A stretch of DNA of 64,000 nt from Terriglobia bacterium (GCA_020073485.1 JAIQFB010000002.1:62001-126000); one strand, 5' to 3'; shown: positions 51,310 to 60,344, numbered from the stretch's first letter. Numbers and translations: made by a program. The notes: generated by a model not told the origin, from the sequence alone.

Positions 51310-52095
51310 TTAGTTGCTCCCGCTTGCCCGCGCCTGGTTATCTTCGCAAACATATTCGCTGAGCCGCCATGCCGGTTTGAGCTTGAAAACCTGCTGGCCG
51401 GTCCAGGGTTTCGCGTAGGCCCGAGGGTCGTCGATCGTTAGATCATCCTGCAGGGTGTCGCGGTCCACGCGGCGGATGCGCTCGACGACGTGCAAGCTGT
51501 CGGAATGCGGGTGGCCCACCTGGTCGAGCCACGTCTTGTCGTTCAATCCCGTGGTGTCGACGACCAGCGTGTCACCCTCCCAGTGGCCGATCGAATCCCC
51601 CATCCAGGTGAAATCTAAATTCTTCGGATGTTCCCGCCGGTCCAGGGAAATGTGGCGCACGAAATGATCGTATTCAAACAGCAGGATCACTTCGCCGGAC
51701 GTCTGCACCACCTGCATAGGAAACGGGATGAGCATGATTCTCGGAACCCCGGGCGGGAGACAACTGAGGATCGGGTCCTGCGAATTCGGCGTGGCGCGAG
51801 GACCGTAACCTGGTTTCGCAGCCTTGAATTTTTCCGCAGCCCAGGACAGCAGCGGAGGCTCCTGAGCGCTGAAGGTCACGGCCTCCTGGCGCTCCATCCA
51901 CACGCCGGTCAAATCGCGCGGAGAAATCGCGGTGGTGGTTCTGGCCACCTTAGCGGGTCGGGGAGACTGCGCGTACAATGCGGCGGCAATCGCAAACGCG
52001 GCCATGAGCGTGGCGAGGCCGCGCGTCCAATTCCATAATTTGCTCTGGCGATTTCGCAGCTTCCCGCCCCTTGGATTTTTCGCCGGGCCACCCAT
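51310..52095 (-). CDS. Conserved exported protein of unknown function
   Basis: The 261-residue protein has an N-terminal hydrophobic leader (GLATLMAAFAIAAALYA). It contains sequence blocks common in acidobacterial exported proteins: LTGVWMERQEAVTF, FEYDHFVRHISLDRREHPKN and GHWEGDTLVVDTTGLNDKTW followed by LDQVGHPHSDSLHVVERIRR. I do not know a function. I chose the ATG at 52095; a GTG at 52128 lacks a better ribosome-binding site. It is 62 bases upstream of the histidine kinase gene, possibly in the same operon. Confidence 0.7.
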   Translation of the reverse strand: MGGPAKNPRGGKLRNRQSKLWNWTRGLATLMAAFAIAAALYAQSPRPAKVARTTTAISPRDLTGVWMERQEAVTFSAQEPPLLSWAAEKFKAAKPGYGPRATPNSQDPILSCLPPGVPRIMLIPFPMQVVQTSGEVILLFEYDHFVRHISLDRREHPKNLDFTWMGDSIGHWEGDTLVVDTTGLNDKTWLDQVGHPHSDSLHVVERIRRVDRDTLQDDLTIDDPRAYAKPWTGQQVFKLKPAWRLSEYVCEDNQARASGSN

Positions 52096-52229
52096 GGTCC
52101 CGGATGGAGACGCGCTAACGAGCCGCACTTTTGCCCGATGCGCTTCAACTTATCATCAGATTTGTGAAATTACGAGGATCGAGTAGGGACAACGGAGATG
52201 CGCTGTCATTTCGTTTTTTGGGACGCTAT

Positions 52230-53108
52230 TTACCCGCGCACGCTGAGCACAGGACAAATCGCCTGCCGCACAATCTTGTATGCCGTGGCCATCCCCAGGT
52301 GAGTTCTGGTCCCGGCAAACCGGGAAACATGTTTTGTTCCCAAGACAATCAAGTCCACGGCAAGCTCCTCGGCCATTTCAAGGACGACCTGCGGCGGATC
52401 ACCCGATTCGAGGAACACTTTCGGCTCGCACCACAATTTCGCGTCCGGCGGAATCAATGCGTGTATGCGGGACTTCAGGAAAGTTTCCTGCAGTTCATCC
52501 ACGGGCTCGGGTATCACATGCAATAAATAAAGCCGCGCATGATCTTCCTGCGCCAGGGAAACCGCGTACGGAAATGCGGCCATCGATTCGACGCTGAAAT
52601 CGGTGGGATACAGGATGGTATGGATATCCGCGACGCTTCCCGGCTCTCCGGAAACGTTTGGCCCAACGGTGAGGACCGGGCACGGGGCCTGCCGCAAGAT
52701 CCGCTCGGCGACCGATCCCATGAGCAGCTTGCTGGCCCCCGCCCTCCCGTGAGTTCCCACAACGATTAGATCGATTCCCTTCTTTTCCACAATGGAAGAC
52801 AACTCGCCCCAGATATCGCCGTCGCGAACGATAAACTCATGGGGAATTCCTCTCAAGGGCGCCTCCAGCGCCTTCATGCTGGCGCGAGCTTCCTTCATGG
52901 CTTGCGCGGCGAGGGCCTGCAATTCCACGGTTGGCGGAGCCGCGCCGAGAGGAGAAGTGGAATGCACGTGTGCGGCAATAACCGTCGACCCGTACTTTCG
53001 TGCAATCGAAACGACGTAAGGAAGCGCTTCGCTGGAGTGCCTGGAAAAATCCGTTGCAAACAGAACATTCTTCAGGGAAACCTGCGCGGAAGCCATTGGC
53101 GCTGGCAT
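52230..53108 (-). CDS. Tandem universal stress protein (two USP domains)
   Basis: The 292-residue protein has two UspA folds (about 8-150 and 158-290). The first has the complete nucleotide-binding motif in VVGTHGRAGASKLLMGSVAE (G-x2-G-x9-GS). The second is altered (VLGTKHVSRFAGTRTHLGMA), so it may not bind ATP. GAGGAGG precedes the ATG at 53108; an open frame further upstream is not used. It is divergent from the P-type ATPase gene with a CRP-type box between them. Confidence 0.93.
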   Translation of the reverse strand: MPAPMASAQVSLKNVLFATDFSRHSSEALPYVVSIARKYGSTVIAAHVHSTSPLGAAPPTVELQALAAQAMKEARASMKALEAPLRGIPHEFIVRDGDIWGELSSIVEKKGIDLIVVGTHGRAGASKLLMGSVAERILRQAPCPVLTVGPNVSGEPGSVADIHTILYPTDFSVESMAAFPYAVSLAQEDHARLYLLHVIPEPVDELQETFLKSRIHALIPPDAKLWCEPKVFLESGDPPQVVLEMAEELAVDLIVLGTKHVSRFAGTRTHLGMATAYKIVRQAICPVLSVRG

Positions 53109-53191
53109 GACCCACCTCCTCGCGGCACTTGTTCGTAATTTACGATACCTCTTCTTGGGAAGCTCCATCGGTGACCACGCGCACGCCGGAA

Positions 53192-53207
53192 TGTGATCTT
53201 GGTCACG
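53192..53207. promoter_or_regulatory. CRP-type box between usp and the P-type ATPase gene
   Basis: TGTGATCTTGGTCACG matches TGTGA-N6-TCACA at nine of ten fixed positions. It lies in the 191-base divergent gap and could serve both genes. For the usp gene a -10-like TATCGT (53142-53147, minus strand) places the box near -64. For the ATPase gene the promoter is unclear. Confidence 0.7.
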
Positions 53208-53299
53208 TCCCGCAAAGCGGCAAGGCCCCAAACTGCTGGCAAAAGAAATCGTGAGGAGGTTTTGGGAAATTTGATATATAAGCGATCGACTGACGCAAC

Positions 53300-55888
53300 T
53301 TGGAGTACGGGTGCAGGCTGCGCCTGGAACCCGCCAGATGGTGGAAGGCAAGGATAATCCCCATTCCGCAAAATACTCAAACCGGCGCCGTGAATGCGCC
53401 CGACGCGCTCATCGGCCTGACCAGCAAGGAAGCGCAAGAGCGTCTCTCGCAATATGGTCCCAACGATCCCACGCCGGTAGCGCGCGGCGCGATCGTCCGC
53501 GAAGTCCTTGCGTTGTTTCTGAATCCGCTCGCGGTCATACTTCTGATCGCCGCCGTGATTTCGGGAATCTTGGGGCAGACCGCGGACGCGGGAATCATCT
53601 TCGTGATGGTTGTGCTGGGCGTCTCGATCAATTTCGCGCAAACCTACCGGTCGCAGCGCGCCATCGAGCACCTCCGGGAACACGTCAGCCTGACGGCGAC
53701 CGTGATGCGCGACCAGACGTGGCAGGAAGTGAAGCGCCACGAAGTGGTCCCGGGAGATCTCGTCCGGCTCTCCGCCGGGGACCTGGTTCCGGCCGACGGA
53801 CAACTTTTGCAGGCGCGCGATCTTTATGTCCAGCAGGCCGCACTAACCGGCGAATCCATGCCCACGGAAAAGGATGCAGGGCCTGCGGACGCCAAACCCG
53901 GAGGAGGTCCGGATACTCGCTACCTGGTTTTTCTGGGAACGTCCGTGGTCAGCGGCACCGGCATGGTTCGCATTCTGGCCACCGGGGCGCGGACCATGTT
54001 TGGCGCCATCGCCAAGCGCCTGGTGGTTCGGCCCGAGGAAACCGAATTTGAACGGGGTTTGCGCCGGTTTGGCATGCTCATTATGCGCGCCGTGTTTTTT
54101 CTGGTTTTCTTCATTCTTGCGACGCGCATCGCGCTTCACAAAGATGCCTTTGAATCCTTCGTATTCGCCGTCGCACTGGCCGTTGGGTTGACGCCCGAAT
54201 TCCTGCCCATGATCACTTCGGTGACGCTGGCGCGCGGCGCGGTTCGCATGGCGCGCGATCAAGTAGTGGTGAAACGCCTGCCCGCGATTCAGAATTTCGG
54301 AAGCATCGACATCTTCTGCAGCGATAAAACCGGAACGCTTACAACCGGCGTGATGACGCTGGAGAATTCCGTGGACGTATCGGGCAAGCCTTCGGATCGC
54401 CCGTTTTCTCTCTCTTACCTAAATAGCCAGTTTGAAACCGGCATCCGCAGCCCTCTGGATGCGGCGATCCTGAAGACCACAAACCCGAATACGGAAAATT
54501 ATCGCAAAGTCGATGAAATCCCGTTCGATTTCAACCGGCGGCGCCTCTCCATCATCGTCGAGCGCGACACTCCGCAGGGTTCGGAGAAGCTGCTCATTAC
54601 CAAGGGCGCACCGGAAGGGATTATCGCGCTTTGCGATTCGTTCGAGGCCGGAAAAGAATCGCGGCCCGCAGAATCCCAGGGCGCAGATCAGGCCCGGAAG
54701 ACGTATCAGTCGCTGTGCAGCAAGGGCTTTCGCGTACTGGCCGTCGCTTCCCGCCTCGTCCAGGGCAGCGGCGGGTTTTCGCCGGCCGATGAACACTCTC
54801 TCGCCCTCGCGGGATTTCTGGCGTTTGCGGACCCTCCGACCGCGGATGCTGCCGAGTCCGTTGCGGCCATGAAGCGAGACGGTATTCAGGTGAAAATTCT
54901 GACCGGGGACAACGAACTGGTGGCGCAGAACGTTTGCTCCTGCGTGGGCCTGGAAAATCCGACGGTCGTCCTCGGCGATGACCTCGACCAAATGACCGAC
55001 ACGGCGCTGGCCCACGTGGCCGAGCAAGCCACCATCTTTGCGCGCGTTTCGCCCATGCAAAAACTGCGCATCATTCTGGCGTTGAAGCATCGCGGCCATG
55101 TGGTGGGCTACATGGGCGACGGAATTAACGACGCTCCCTCGCTACACGCCGCCGATGTCGGGATTTCCGTTGCGTCCGCCGTCGACGTGGCGCGCGACGC
55201 CGCCGACATCATTTTGCTCCAGCCGGGCCTGGCCATTCTTCACCGCGGAATCATCGAGGGCCGCAGGGCCTCGGCGAACGTCCTGAAATACCTGCTGATG
55301 GGCACCAGCTCCAATTTCGGAAACATGTTCAGCATGGCGGGGGCTTCCGTGTTCCTTCCCTTCCTCCCCATGCTGTCCACGCAAATTCTGCTGAATAACT
55401 TTCTTTACGACGCGGCGCAGATCACCATTCCATCCGACAATGTGGACGATTCCTATGTCCGCAGCCCGCAACGCTGGGATATGCGCCTGATCCGCAATTT
55501 CATGATCTTGATCGGCCCCATCAGTTCGATCTACGACTTCCTGACGTTCTATGTTCTGCTGCATTTCTTTCACGCCAGCGAGCCGCTGTTTCATACCGGC
55601 TGGTTTGTGGAATCGCTGGCCACGCAGACACTGGTCCTGTTCGTGATTCGCACCATGGGCAATCCGTTGAAAAGCAGGCCCAGCCTCCCGTTGGCGATCA
55701 CCACCATCGCGATGGTCGTCATCGGCATATTGCTCCCCGTATCGCCCCTGGCGCGCATCCTGGGCTTTGTCCCGCTCCCGGGCCCGTTCTTTGCTTTTCT
55801 GGCCATTTCCATTGTGACTTACATGCTTCTGGTGGAGTTCGCGAAGCGCCTGCTCTTTTCCAGACTCCCCGCGCCGGCCGTTCCTTGA
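53300..55888 (+). CDS. MgtA-like P-type ATPase (magnesium/cation transport)
   Basis: The 862-residue membrane protein has a P-type ATPase N-terminal region (ALIGLTSKEAQERLSQYGPN), the TGES phosphatase motif (LTGESMPTEK), phosphorylation site D342 in CSDKTGTLTTGVMTLE and the hinge MGDGINDAPSLHAADVGISV. The C-terminal helices contain LLNNFLYDAAQITIPSDNVD. That block and the P3B-like layout match MgtA/MgtB magnesium transporters. The start is uncertain: a TTG at 53300 is first in frame, and a GTG at 53390 begins closer to conserved sequence. Confidence 0.88.
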   Translation: MEYGCRLRLEPARWWKARIIPIPQNTQTGAVNAPDALIGLTSKEAQERLSQYGPNDPTPVARGAIVREVLALFLNPLAVILLIAAVISGILGQTADAGIIFVMVVLGVSINFAQTYRSQRAIEHLREHVSLTATVMRDQTWQEVKRHEVVPGDLVRLSAGDLVPADGQLLQARDLYVQQAALTGESMPTEKDAGPADAKPGGGPDTRYLVFLGTSVVSGTGMVRILATGARTMFGAIAKRLVVRPEETEFERGLRRFGMLIMRAVFFLVFFILATRIALHKDAFESFVFAVALAVGLTPEFLPMITSVTLARGAVRMARDQVVVKRLPAIQNFGSIDIFCSDKTGTLTTGVMTLENSVDVSGKPSDRPFSLSYLNSQFETGIRSPLDAAILKTTNPNTENYRKVDEIPFDFNRRRLSIIVERDTPQGSEKLLITKGAPEGIIALCDSFEAGKESRPAESQGADQARKTYQSLCSKGFRVLAVASRLVQGSGGFSPADEHSLALAGFLAFADPPTADAAESVAAMKRDGIQVKILTGDNELVAQNVCSCVGLENPTVVLGDDLDQMTDTALAHVAEQATIFARVSPMQKLRIILALKHRGHVVGYMGDGINDAPSLHAADVGISVASAVDVARDAADIILLQPGLAILHRGIIEGRRASANVLKYLLMGTSSNFGNMFSMAGASVFLPFLPMLSTQILLNNFLYDAAQITIPSDNVDDSYVRSPQRWDMRLIRNFMILIGPISSIYDFLTFYVLLHFFHASEPLFHTGWFVESLATQTLVLFVIRTMGNPLKSRPSLPLAITTIAMVVIGILLPVSPLARILGFVPLPGPFFAFLAISIVTYMLLVEFAKRLLFSRLPAPAVP

Positions 55889-55959
55889 CAGGGCTAGCTG
55901 CCGTTATTCCATTTCTATTCGAGTTGCAGGATTCCGCGTCGTCCCGGCGGACCGTGCGG

Positions 55960-55975
55960 TATGACGCAAATCACA
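55960..55975 (+). promoter_or_regulatory. CRP-type box upstream of the second usp gene
   Basis: TATGACGCAAATCACA matches TGTGA-N6-TCACA at nine of ten fixed positions. It lies about 81 bases before the second universal stress gene. An overlapping second inverted pair at 55971-55986 (TCACA-N6-TGTGA) is in the everted orientation. Confidence 0.6.
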
Positions 55976-56048
55976 TTGCATTGTGACTTGGCGCATAGCC
56001 TCCCTTTTGATAACCGCTTAAAAGTAGTTAAGGGCGGGGAGTAAGAAA

Positions 56049-56993
56049 ATGAATACCGACAACGCAAATGAACGCCGGTCCCGGATTCCAGACTCAGCGC
56101 AATGGAGACATGCGGTGAATATGCTCCAGACAAACGGACAGGTCCCTTTCCAGAATATTTTATTTGCGACGGATTTCTCATCCACGACACAACTGGCCTT
56201 GCCCTACGCTGTCAAGATGGCCCAAAGATCGGGTGGAAAAATATATGTGGTCCACGTGATTTCCCGGGACATCTACCCCCTGGTGCCACCTGAAGAGTGG
56301 GCAAACATGGAGCAAAGCGAGGCGGAGTTCCGCAAAAGCAATCAACGCGCATTGGATGCGGAATTGTCGAATATCCCCCACGAATTTCTTTTTCCCTCGG
56401 GCGACGTCTGGAAACAACTTTCTCGAATTATCGATGAGAAACAGATCGACTTGGTGGTTTTGGGCACGCACGGACGCACGGGAATCAGCAAGACAGTGTT
56501 CGGATCGGTCGCGGAGCGGATTTTCCGGCAAGCAGCATGTCCAGTGTTGACGGTTGGCCCTCGCGTGTCTTTCCGGGCCGATCATCCCGCGACCAGAGAG
56601 GTGAACCGGATTCTGTACGCGACCGATTTCAGTCCGGATTCTCTGGGGGCAGCGCGCTATGCCATCTACCTGGCAAAGGAATTTCACGCAGGTCTGGCCT
56701 TGCTGCATTCGATCCAAAAGGCCGAAGCAGGGCAAGTGAACTCCGCGTTTGAGACGCTACGGGATATAGTTCCACTCGGCGCAGGCCTTGCTGAGAAACC
56801 AAAGTGCACGGTCGAGCGAGGTGCCCCGGCGGAATCCATCCTGGGAGTTTCCTTGAGGGAGAATGCCGATTTGATTGTCCTCGGCATTGGGCACGCCAAA
56901 CTAAGCGCCGCGGTCGGGACGCATTTTGCGCGTTCCATTGCTTATAAAGTTGTTACTCAGGCGGAATGCCCTGTCCTGACGGTTCGAGGCTGA
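56049..56993 (+). CDS. Tandem universal stress protein (two USP domains)
   Basis: The 314-residue protein again has two UspA domains (about 33-180 and 187-314). The first carries an intact motif (VLGTHGRTGISKTVFGSVAE). The second ends with VLGIGHAKLSAAVGTHFARS, where the motif is degenerate. It is a paralogue of the protein encoded at 52230-53108. GGGGAG precedes the ATG. It is preceded by a CRP-type box and followed by an inverted repeat. Confidence 0.93.
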   Translation: MNTDNANERRSRIPDSAQWRHAVNMLQTNGQVPFQNILFATDFSSTTQLALPYAVKMAQRSGGKIYVVHVISRDIYPLVPPEEWANMEQSEAEFRKSNQRALDAELSNIPHEFLFPSGDVWKQLSRIIDEKQIDLVVLGTHGRTGISKTVFGSVAERIFRQAACPVLTVGPRVSFRADHPATREVNRILYATDFSPDSLGAARYAIYLAKEFHAGLALLHSIQKAEAGQVNSAFETLRDIVPLGAGLAEKPKCTVERGAPAESILGVSLRENADLIVLGIGHAKLSAAVGTHFARSIAYKVVTQAECPVLTVRG

Positions 56994-57102
56994 CGATTCC
57001 TGATCTGCATGGCGCTTGTGATCCGATGGGATTTCTTCTTCAACGAGCACAAGTACGTTTCCATTTTTTGACGCGCGGTTTCAGCGGCATGACAAAGCAA
57101 AC

Positions 57103-57121
57103 GCTTGTCAGAATGACAAGC
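57103..57121. terminator. Perfect inverted repeat between convergent genes
   Basis: GCTTGTCA, spacer GAA, TGACAAGC forms a perfect eight-base-pair inverted repeat 110 bases after the usp stop and 37 bases past the stop of the convergent zinc-ribbon gene. It could be a two-way terminator, though no T-run follows, or a protein-binding site. Confidence 0.4.
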
Positions 57122-57157
57122 AAGGACAATCGCTGGTCGTGCGTGAACGAAGCGGTT

Positions 57158-57412
57158 TCAAGCAGCTGAGGCGAACTCTGGAGTCTTCTTTTGGGATGCC
57201 GCCTCGTTAGCGCTCTTCAGTTTGAGGTTCAATCTGGATTCGTATTCAAATACATAAATCTCAGAGCACTTTCCGCAGAGCCAAAAATGCTCAATGGGAT
57301 GCTCCATATTAGAGTTGCACTCGCTCGGCAATGCTTTACATATTCGGACGATTCGTCCCTGGCGAAAGTCAAATGGCGCACTGCAATCCGAATTGCAGCA
57401 GTTCGTGATCAT
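57158..57412 (-). CDS. Small zinc-ribbon protein
   Basis: The 84-residue protein has CCNSDCSAPFDFRQGRIVRI near its start and HFWLCGKCSEIYVFEYE near its middle, giving two Cys pairs (C-x4-C and C-x2-C) that predict a zinc ribbon. A Lys/Ser/Ala-rich tail follows. Function unknown. I chose the ATG at 57412 (MITNCC) because AAAGGAGAG precedes it. It lies 90 bases downstream of hsp20 on the same strand and is probably co-transcribed. Confidence 0.78.
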   Translation of the reverse strand: MITNCCNSDCSAPFDFRQGRIVRICKALPSECNSNMEHPIEHFWLCGKCSEIYVFEYESRLNLKLKSANEAASQKKTPEFASAA

Positions 57413-57502
57413 CGCTCTCCTTTCCGCCACGGGCTTCGATTCACCACCCTGTGAGGTTTGAGGGCGGGCTGGATGAATCGTTGCCCGCCCCCTCAATCTT
57501 GC

Positions 57503-58039
57503 TTACTTCGCGGCCTTGGCCTCGACTCGAACCGTCTTGGCATGGGCGGCCTTCGGCAATTCAATATTGAGGATGCCGTCTTTCAATGTCGCGGTTGTCT
57601 TTGGGCCGTCGACTTCGGCGGGCAAATCAAACGATCTCAGAATCTCCTTCGCGGTTCGCTCGGAGTAGATCGTCTTGCCCTTTGTGGTCTCTTCCTTGGA
57701 TTCATGTTTTCCGGCAATGGTCAGCCGACGGGGTTCCACGGTGATGTCCAGTTCGTTGGTGGCAAATCCGGGCACTTCCGCCCGAACGGTCAGGGCCTCG
57801 TCCGTCTCTGCCACATCCAGGTGTACGGGTTGCAGGATCTCGGATTCGGCGCGGAGCCAATCGTCCAGTTCGCGGCCGAACCACCGTCCGTTTCTTTCAA
57901 AGATATCGAAGGCTCTTCGAGCGATCGAGTCATAGGATTGTTGAAGCCGGTCGAAGACATCCATGGTGCCCGTTTGTTTGACGGGCGGTGGTGCCTTGGC
58001 GGGCTGTGCGGCTATTGCTGCTTGCGCTTGCGCGGCCAT
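57503..58039 (-). CDS. Hsp20 small heat-shock protein with N-terminal DUF2934 segment
   Basis: The 178-residue protein has an alpha-crystallin domain (about 72-165: VAETDEALTVRAEVPGFATN, then LTIAGKHESKEE, ending GILNIELPKAAHAKTVRVEA). Before it, residues 36-66 (SIARRAFDIFERNGRWFGRE followed by LDDWLRAESEI) match the DUF2934 pattern, a fusion to a segment usually found in other proteins. Hsp20 proteins hold unfolded proteins without ATP. It is divergent from the PAS-sigma54 activator, with a CRP-type box placed as for a class II activated promoter. Confidence 0.9.
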   Translation of the reverse strand: MAAQAQAAIAAQPAKAPPPVKQTGTMDVFDRLQQSYDSIARRAFDIFERNGRWFGRELDDWLRAESEILQPVHLDVAETDEALTVRAEVPGFATNELDITVEPRRLTIAGKHESKEETTKGKTIYSERTAKEILRSFDLPAEVDGPKTTATLKDGILNIELPKAAHAKTVRVEAKAAK

Positions 58040-58136
58040 TCTTGTTCACCTCATGTCTGCTTGTCTTTGGGAGGCAGCGCCAACCCAGATGTAAGGCATG
58101 ACCCCCAATATCCTGGCGGAAATCCAGAGCCCCCGG

Positions 58137-58166
58137 TTGACGCTCTGCATCCTTAATTTTTATATT
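58137..58166 (+). promoter_or_regulatory. Possible sigma70 promoter of the PAS-sigma54 activator
   Basis: TTGACG (58137-58142) and TATATT (58161-58166) are separated by 18 bases and point toward the activator gene, giving a leader of about 190 bases. It overlaps the hsp20 promoter candidate on the other strand. Confidence 0.4.
58159..58164 (-). promoter_or_regulatory. Candidate -10 element of hsp20
   Basis: TATAAA on the minus strand predicts a start near 58152. That puts the centre of the CRP-type box (58193.5) at -41.5, the textbook class II position. The leader to the hsp20 ATG would be about 113 bases. Confidence 0.5.
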
Positions 58167-58185
58167 CCTGGGCGATGTCAAAAGC

Positions 58186-58201
58186 TGTGCGCTGCATCAC
58201 A
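58186..58201. promoter_or_regulatory. CRP-type box between hsp20 and the sigma54 activator
   Basis: TGTGCGCTGCATCACA matches TGTGA-N6-TCACA at nine of ten fixed positions. The surrounding arms AGCTGTG and CACAGCT are a perfect inverted repeat. It lies in the 327-base divergent gap, which otherwise shows no gene. Confidence 0.65.
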
Positions 58202-58366
58202 GCTAGACGTATCTGATCTCACCGTTCCAACAATTCTGCTAGAATCGGCTGCATCGCAAGGCCACGGCGCCCATTTCCATACGCCTCTTGAATCCGGTCG
58301 GGAAGTATGCTCTTCTGTAAGTATTCAGTCAGTATTGGCCTGCCGAAAGCGTGGGGATGAGATAAT

Positions 58367-60166
58367 ATGAGTGCGTCGTCAGGACTAATGCCGCAACCCT
58401 CTCAGCCGCAAGCACTTTTCGAGAAGCTGTTCGAATTCTCTCCCGACGCCATCGTAGTGACGGACGCGCAAGGCCACATCACTTCAGTCAACGCGCAAGT
58501 CGACAAGACATTCGGATATAAACGTGAGGAACTTATCGGCCAGCCCATCGAAATCCTCGTGCCGGAGCGGTTCCGCCAGGGCCATCCGCAGCACCGCCAG
58601 ACCTACACAGCCCATGCGAGCGTTCGCCCCATGGGCGCGGGCCTGGAACTTTTCGGCCGGCGCAGGGACGGCAGCGAATTCCCGGTAGACATCATGCTCA
58701 GCCCGGTGGACACGGCCGAAGGCCCCGTGGTGCTGAGCGTTATCCGGGATATTTCCGACCGTAAGAAAGCCCAGGAAGCCATCCAGCGCAGCGAACAGCT
58801 GTTTCGCGCGCTCTTCGAGTTCTCGCCGGATGCGATCATTGCCAGCGATGCCGACGGAAGAATCACAAGTGTGAACGCGCGGGTGGAATCCTCGTTCGGC
58901 TACAAGCGGGATGAATTGTTGGGTCAATCCGTCGATATTTTGGTTCCGGAACGTTTCCGCCGCGCTCACCCCGACCGGCGCAAGGAATATGGCGCGAAAG
59001 CCAGCGTGCGGCCCATGGGCGCGGGCCTGGAGCTTTACGGCCGGCGCAAGGACGGCAGCGAATTCCCGGCCGACATCATGCTTGGTCCGGTGGAGACGGC
59101 GAAAGGGCGAGTCGTCCTCAGTGTGATTCGGGATCTGACGGAGAAACGAGAGGCGGAGGAAGCCCTGCGGCGAAGCGAGCAGGAGCGGCGGTATCTGGAA
59201 GAGGAACTCAGCACCGAGTCCAAGTTCGAGGAGATCATCGGCGAAAGCGTCGGCTTGAAACGCGTCCTGAAACATGTCGAGACGGTAGCGGCAACCGACG
59301 TGACCGTTTTGATTCTCGGCGAGACCGGCGTCGGAAAGGACGTCATTGCCAGAGCCATTCATTATCTGAGCCCCCGAAATGAGCGCACACTAGTGAAGTT
59401 GAATTGCGCGGCCATCCCGACTGGGCTTCTGGAGAGTGAATTATTCGGGCACGAAAGAGGGGCGTTTACCGGAGCGATTGACCGGAAAATCGGCCGCCTG
59501 GAACTGGCGCATAAGGGCACCCTGTTCCTGGATGAAATTGGCGATCTACCCCTGGAGCTGCAGCCGAAGATCCTCCGCGCCTTACAGGAAAAGGAATTTG
59601 AGAGGCTCGGCAGCACGCAAACCATTCCGGTGAACGTGCGGTTGGTCGCGGCCACCAATCGGGACCTGGCGCAAATGGTGGCCGACCGGACATTCCGCAG
59701 CGATCTTTATTACCGCCTGCGCGTTTTTCCGATCCTGCTTCCCCCCTTGCGCGAGCGCCGCGAAGACATACCGCTTCTGGTCCGCTACTTCGTCGATAAG
59801 CACGCCCGGCGGCTTTATAAGAAAATCGAAACCATCGAGCCGGCCACCATGCGCGCCTTGACCCGCTGGGATTGGCCGGGAAACATCCGCGAGCTGGAGA
59901 ATTTTGTCGAGCGCGCCGTCATCCTCACGAAGGGCCCGGTCCTTCGCGCTCCTCTGGCTGAGTTGGAATTGCCGGAAGAAGCCAGGCCGGTGGAGCAGGA
60001 TGCCACCCTGGAGGCTAAGGAACGAGAACATATCCTTCGCGTGCTCCGCGAAACAAAGGGCAAAATTTCAGGACCGCATGGAGCAGCCGCTAGGTTAGGT
60101 CTAATCCGGACTACATTAAATTCCAAACTAAAGAAAATGGGAATCGAACGAAAAGACTATATATAG
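58367..60166 (+). CDS. PAS-PAS sigma54-dependent activator
   Basis: The 599-residue cytosolic regulator has two near-duplicate PAS domains (about 12-135 and 140-265, both with [11 protein letters not shown] and RDGSEFP/KDGSEFP). A sigma54 AAA+ domain follows (about 290-525; [41 protein letters not shown]), then a C-terminal Fis-type helix-turn-helix ([20 protein letters not shown]). It is FhlA/NorR-like in layout, with PAS in place of GAF. The signal is unknown; redox or oxygen is possible. A sigma54 promoter and an inverted repeat lie directly downstream, the likely targets. Confidence 0.92.
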   Translation: MSASSGLMPQPSQPQALFEKLFEFSPDAIVVTDAQGHITSVNAQVDKTFGYKREELIGQPIEILVPERFRQGHPQHRQTYTAHASVRPMGAGLELFGRRRDGSEFPVDIMLSPVDTAEGPVVLSVIRDISDRKKAQEAIQRSEQLFRALFEFSPDAIIASDADGRITSVNARVESSFGYKRDELLGQSVDILVPERFRRAHPDRRKEYGAKASVRPMGAGLELYGRRKDGSEFPADIMLGPVETAKGRVVLSVIRDLTEKREAEEALRRSEQERRYLEEELSTESKFEEIIGESVGLKRVLKHVETVAATDVTVLILGETGVGKDVIARAIHYLSPRNERTLVKLNCAAIPTGLLESELFGHERGAFTGAIDRKIGRLELAHKGTLFLDEIGDLPLELQPKILRALQEKEFERLGSTQTIPVNVRLVAATNRDLAQMVADRTFRSDLYYRLRVFPILLPPLRERREDIPLLVRYFVDKHARRLYKKIETIEPATMRALTRWDWPGNIRELENFVERAVILTKGPVLRAPLAELELPEEARPVEQDATLEAKEREHILRVLRETKGKISGPHGAAARLGLIRTTLNSKLKKMGIERKDYI

Positions 60167-60173
60167 TCAAAGC

Positions 60174-60189
60174 TGACGATTTTTCGTCA
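60174..60189. promoter_or_regulatory. Perfect inverted repeat, possible enhancer site
   Basis: TGACGATTTTTCGTCA has six-base arms (TGACGA/TCGTCA) around TTTT. It is 106 bases upstream of the sigma54 -24 element, the usual distance for an activator enhancer, and overlaps by one base the CRP-type box that follows. Confidence 0.55.
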
Positions 60190-60204
60190 GTGATTTTCGT
60201 CACA
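60189..60204 (+). promoter_or_regulatory. CRP-type box upstream of the STAS-crp pair
   Basis: AGTGATTTTCGTCACA matches TGTGA-N6-TCACA at nine of ten fixed positions. It lies upstream of the operon that encodes the CRP/FNR-family protein itself, suggesting autoregulation. Confidence 0.6.
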
Positions 60205-60294
60205 ATTATGCGATTTCACCACTCGATCTCGAAAATTTTGCTCTAACTCCCCACGCCTCATTGAATTAGAAGATATCCCCACAATTTGCTCATT

Positions 60295-60310
60295 TGGTTC
60301 CTTGATTGCA
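60295..60310 (+). promoter_or_regulatory. Sigma54-type promoter of the STAS-crp pair
   Basis: TGGTTCCTTGATTGCA has -24 TGG and a perfect -12 TTGCA with ten bases between GG and GC. The predicted start is near 60321, 24 bases before the STAS-like start codon. Confidence 0.75.
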
Positions 60311-60344
60311 CTTACAAGGTTATAAGTTGGAGCGAACAATTCGA

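Noticed and set aside
53261-53285. FNR-type TTGAT-N4-ATCAA site near the P-type ATPase gene
   Set aside because: TTGAT is present but the second half-site is missing.
58336-58352. TGGC...AAGC match just before the PAS-sigma54 activator
   Set aside because: The -12 element is poor and the predicted start would fall at the ATG itself.
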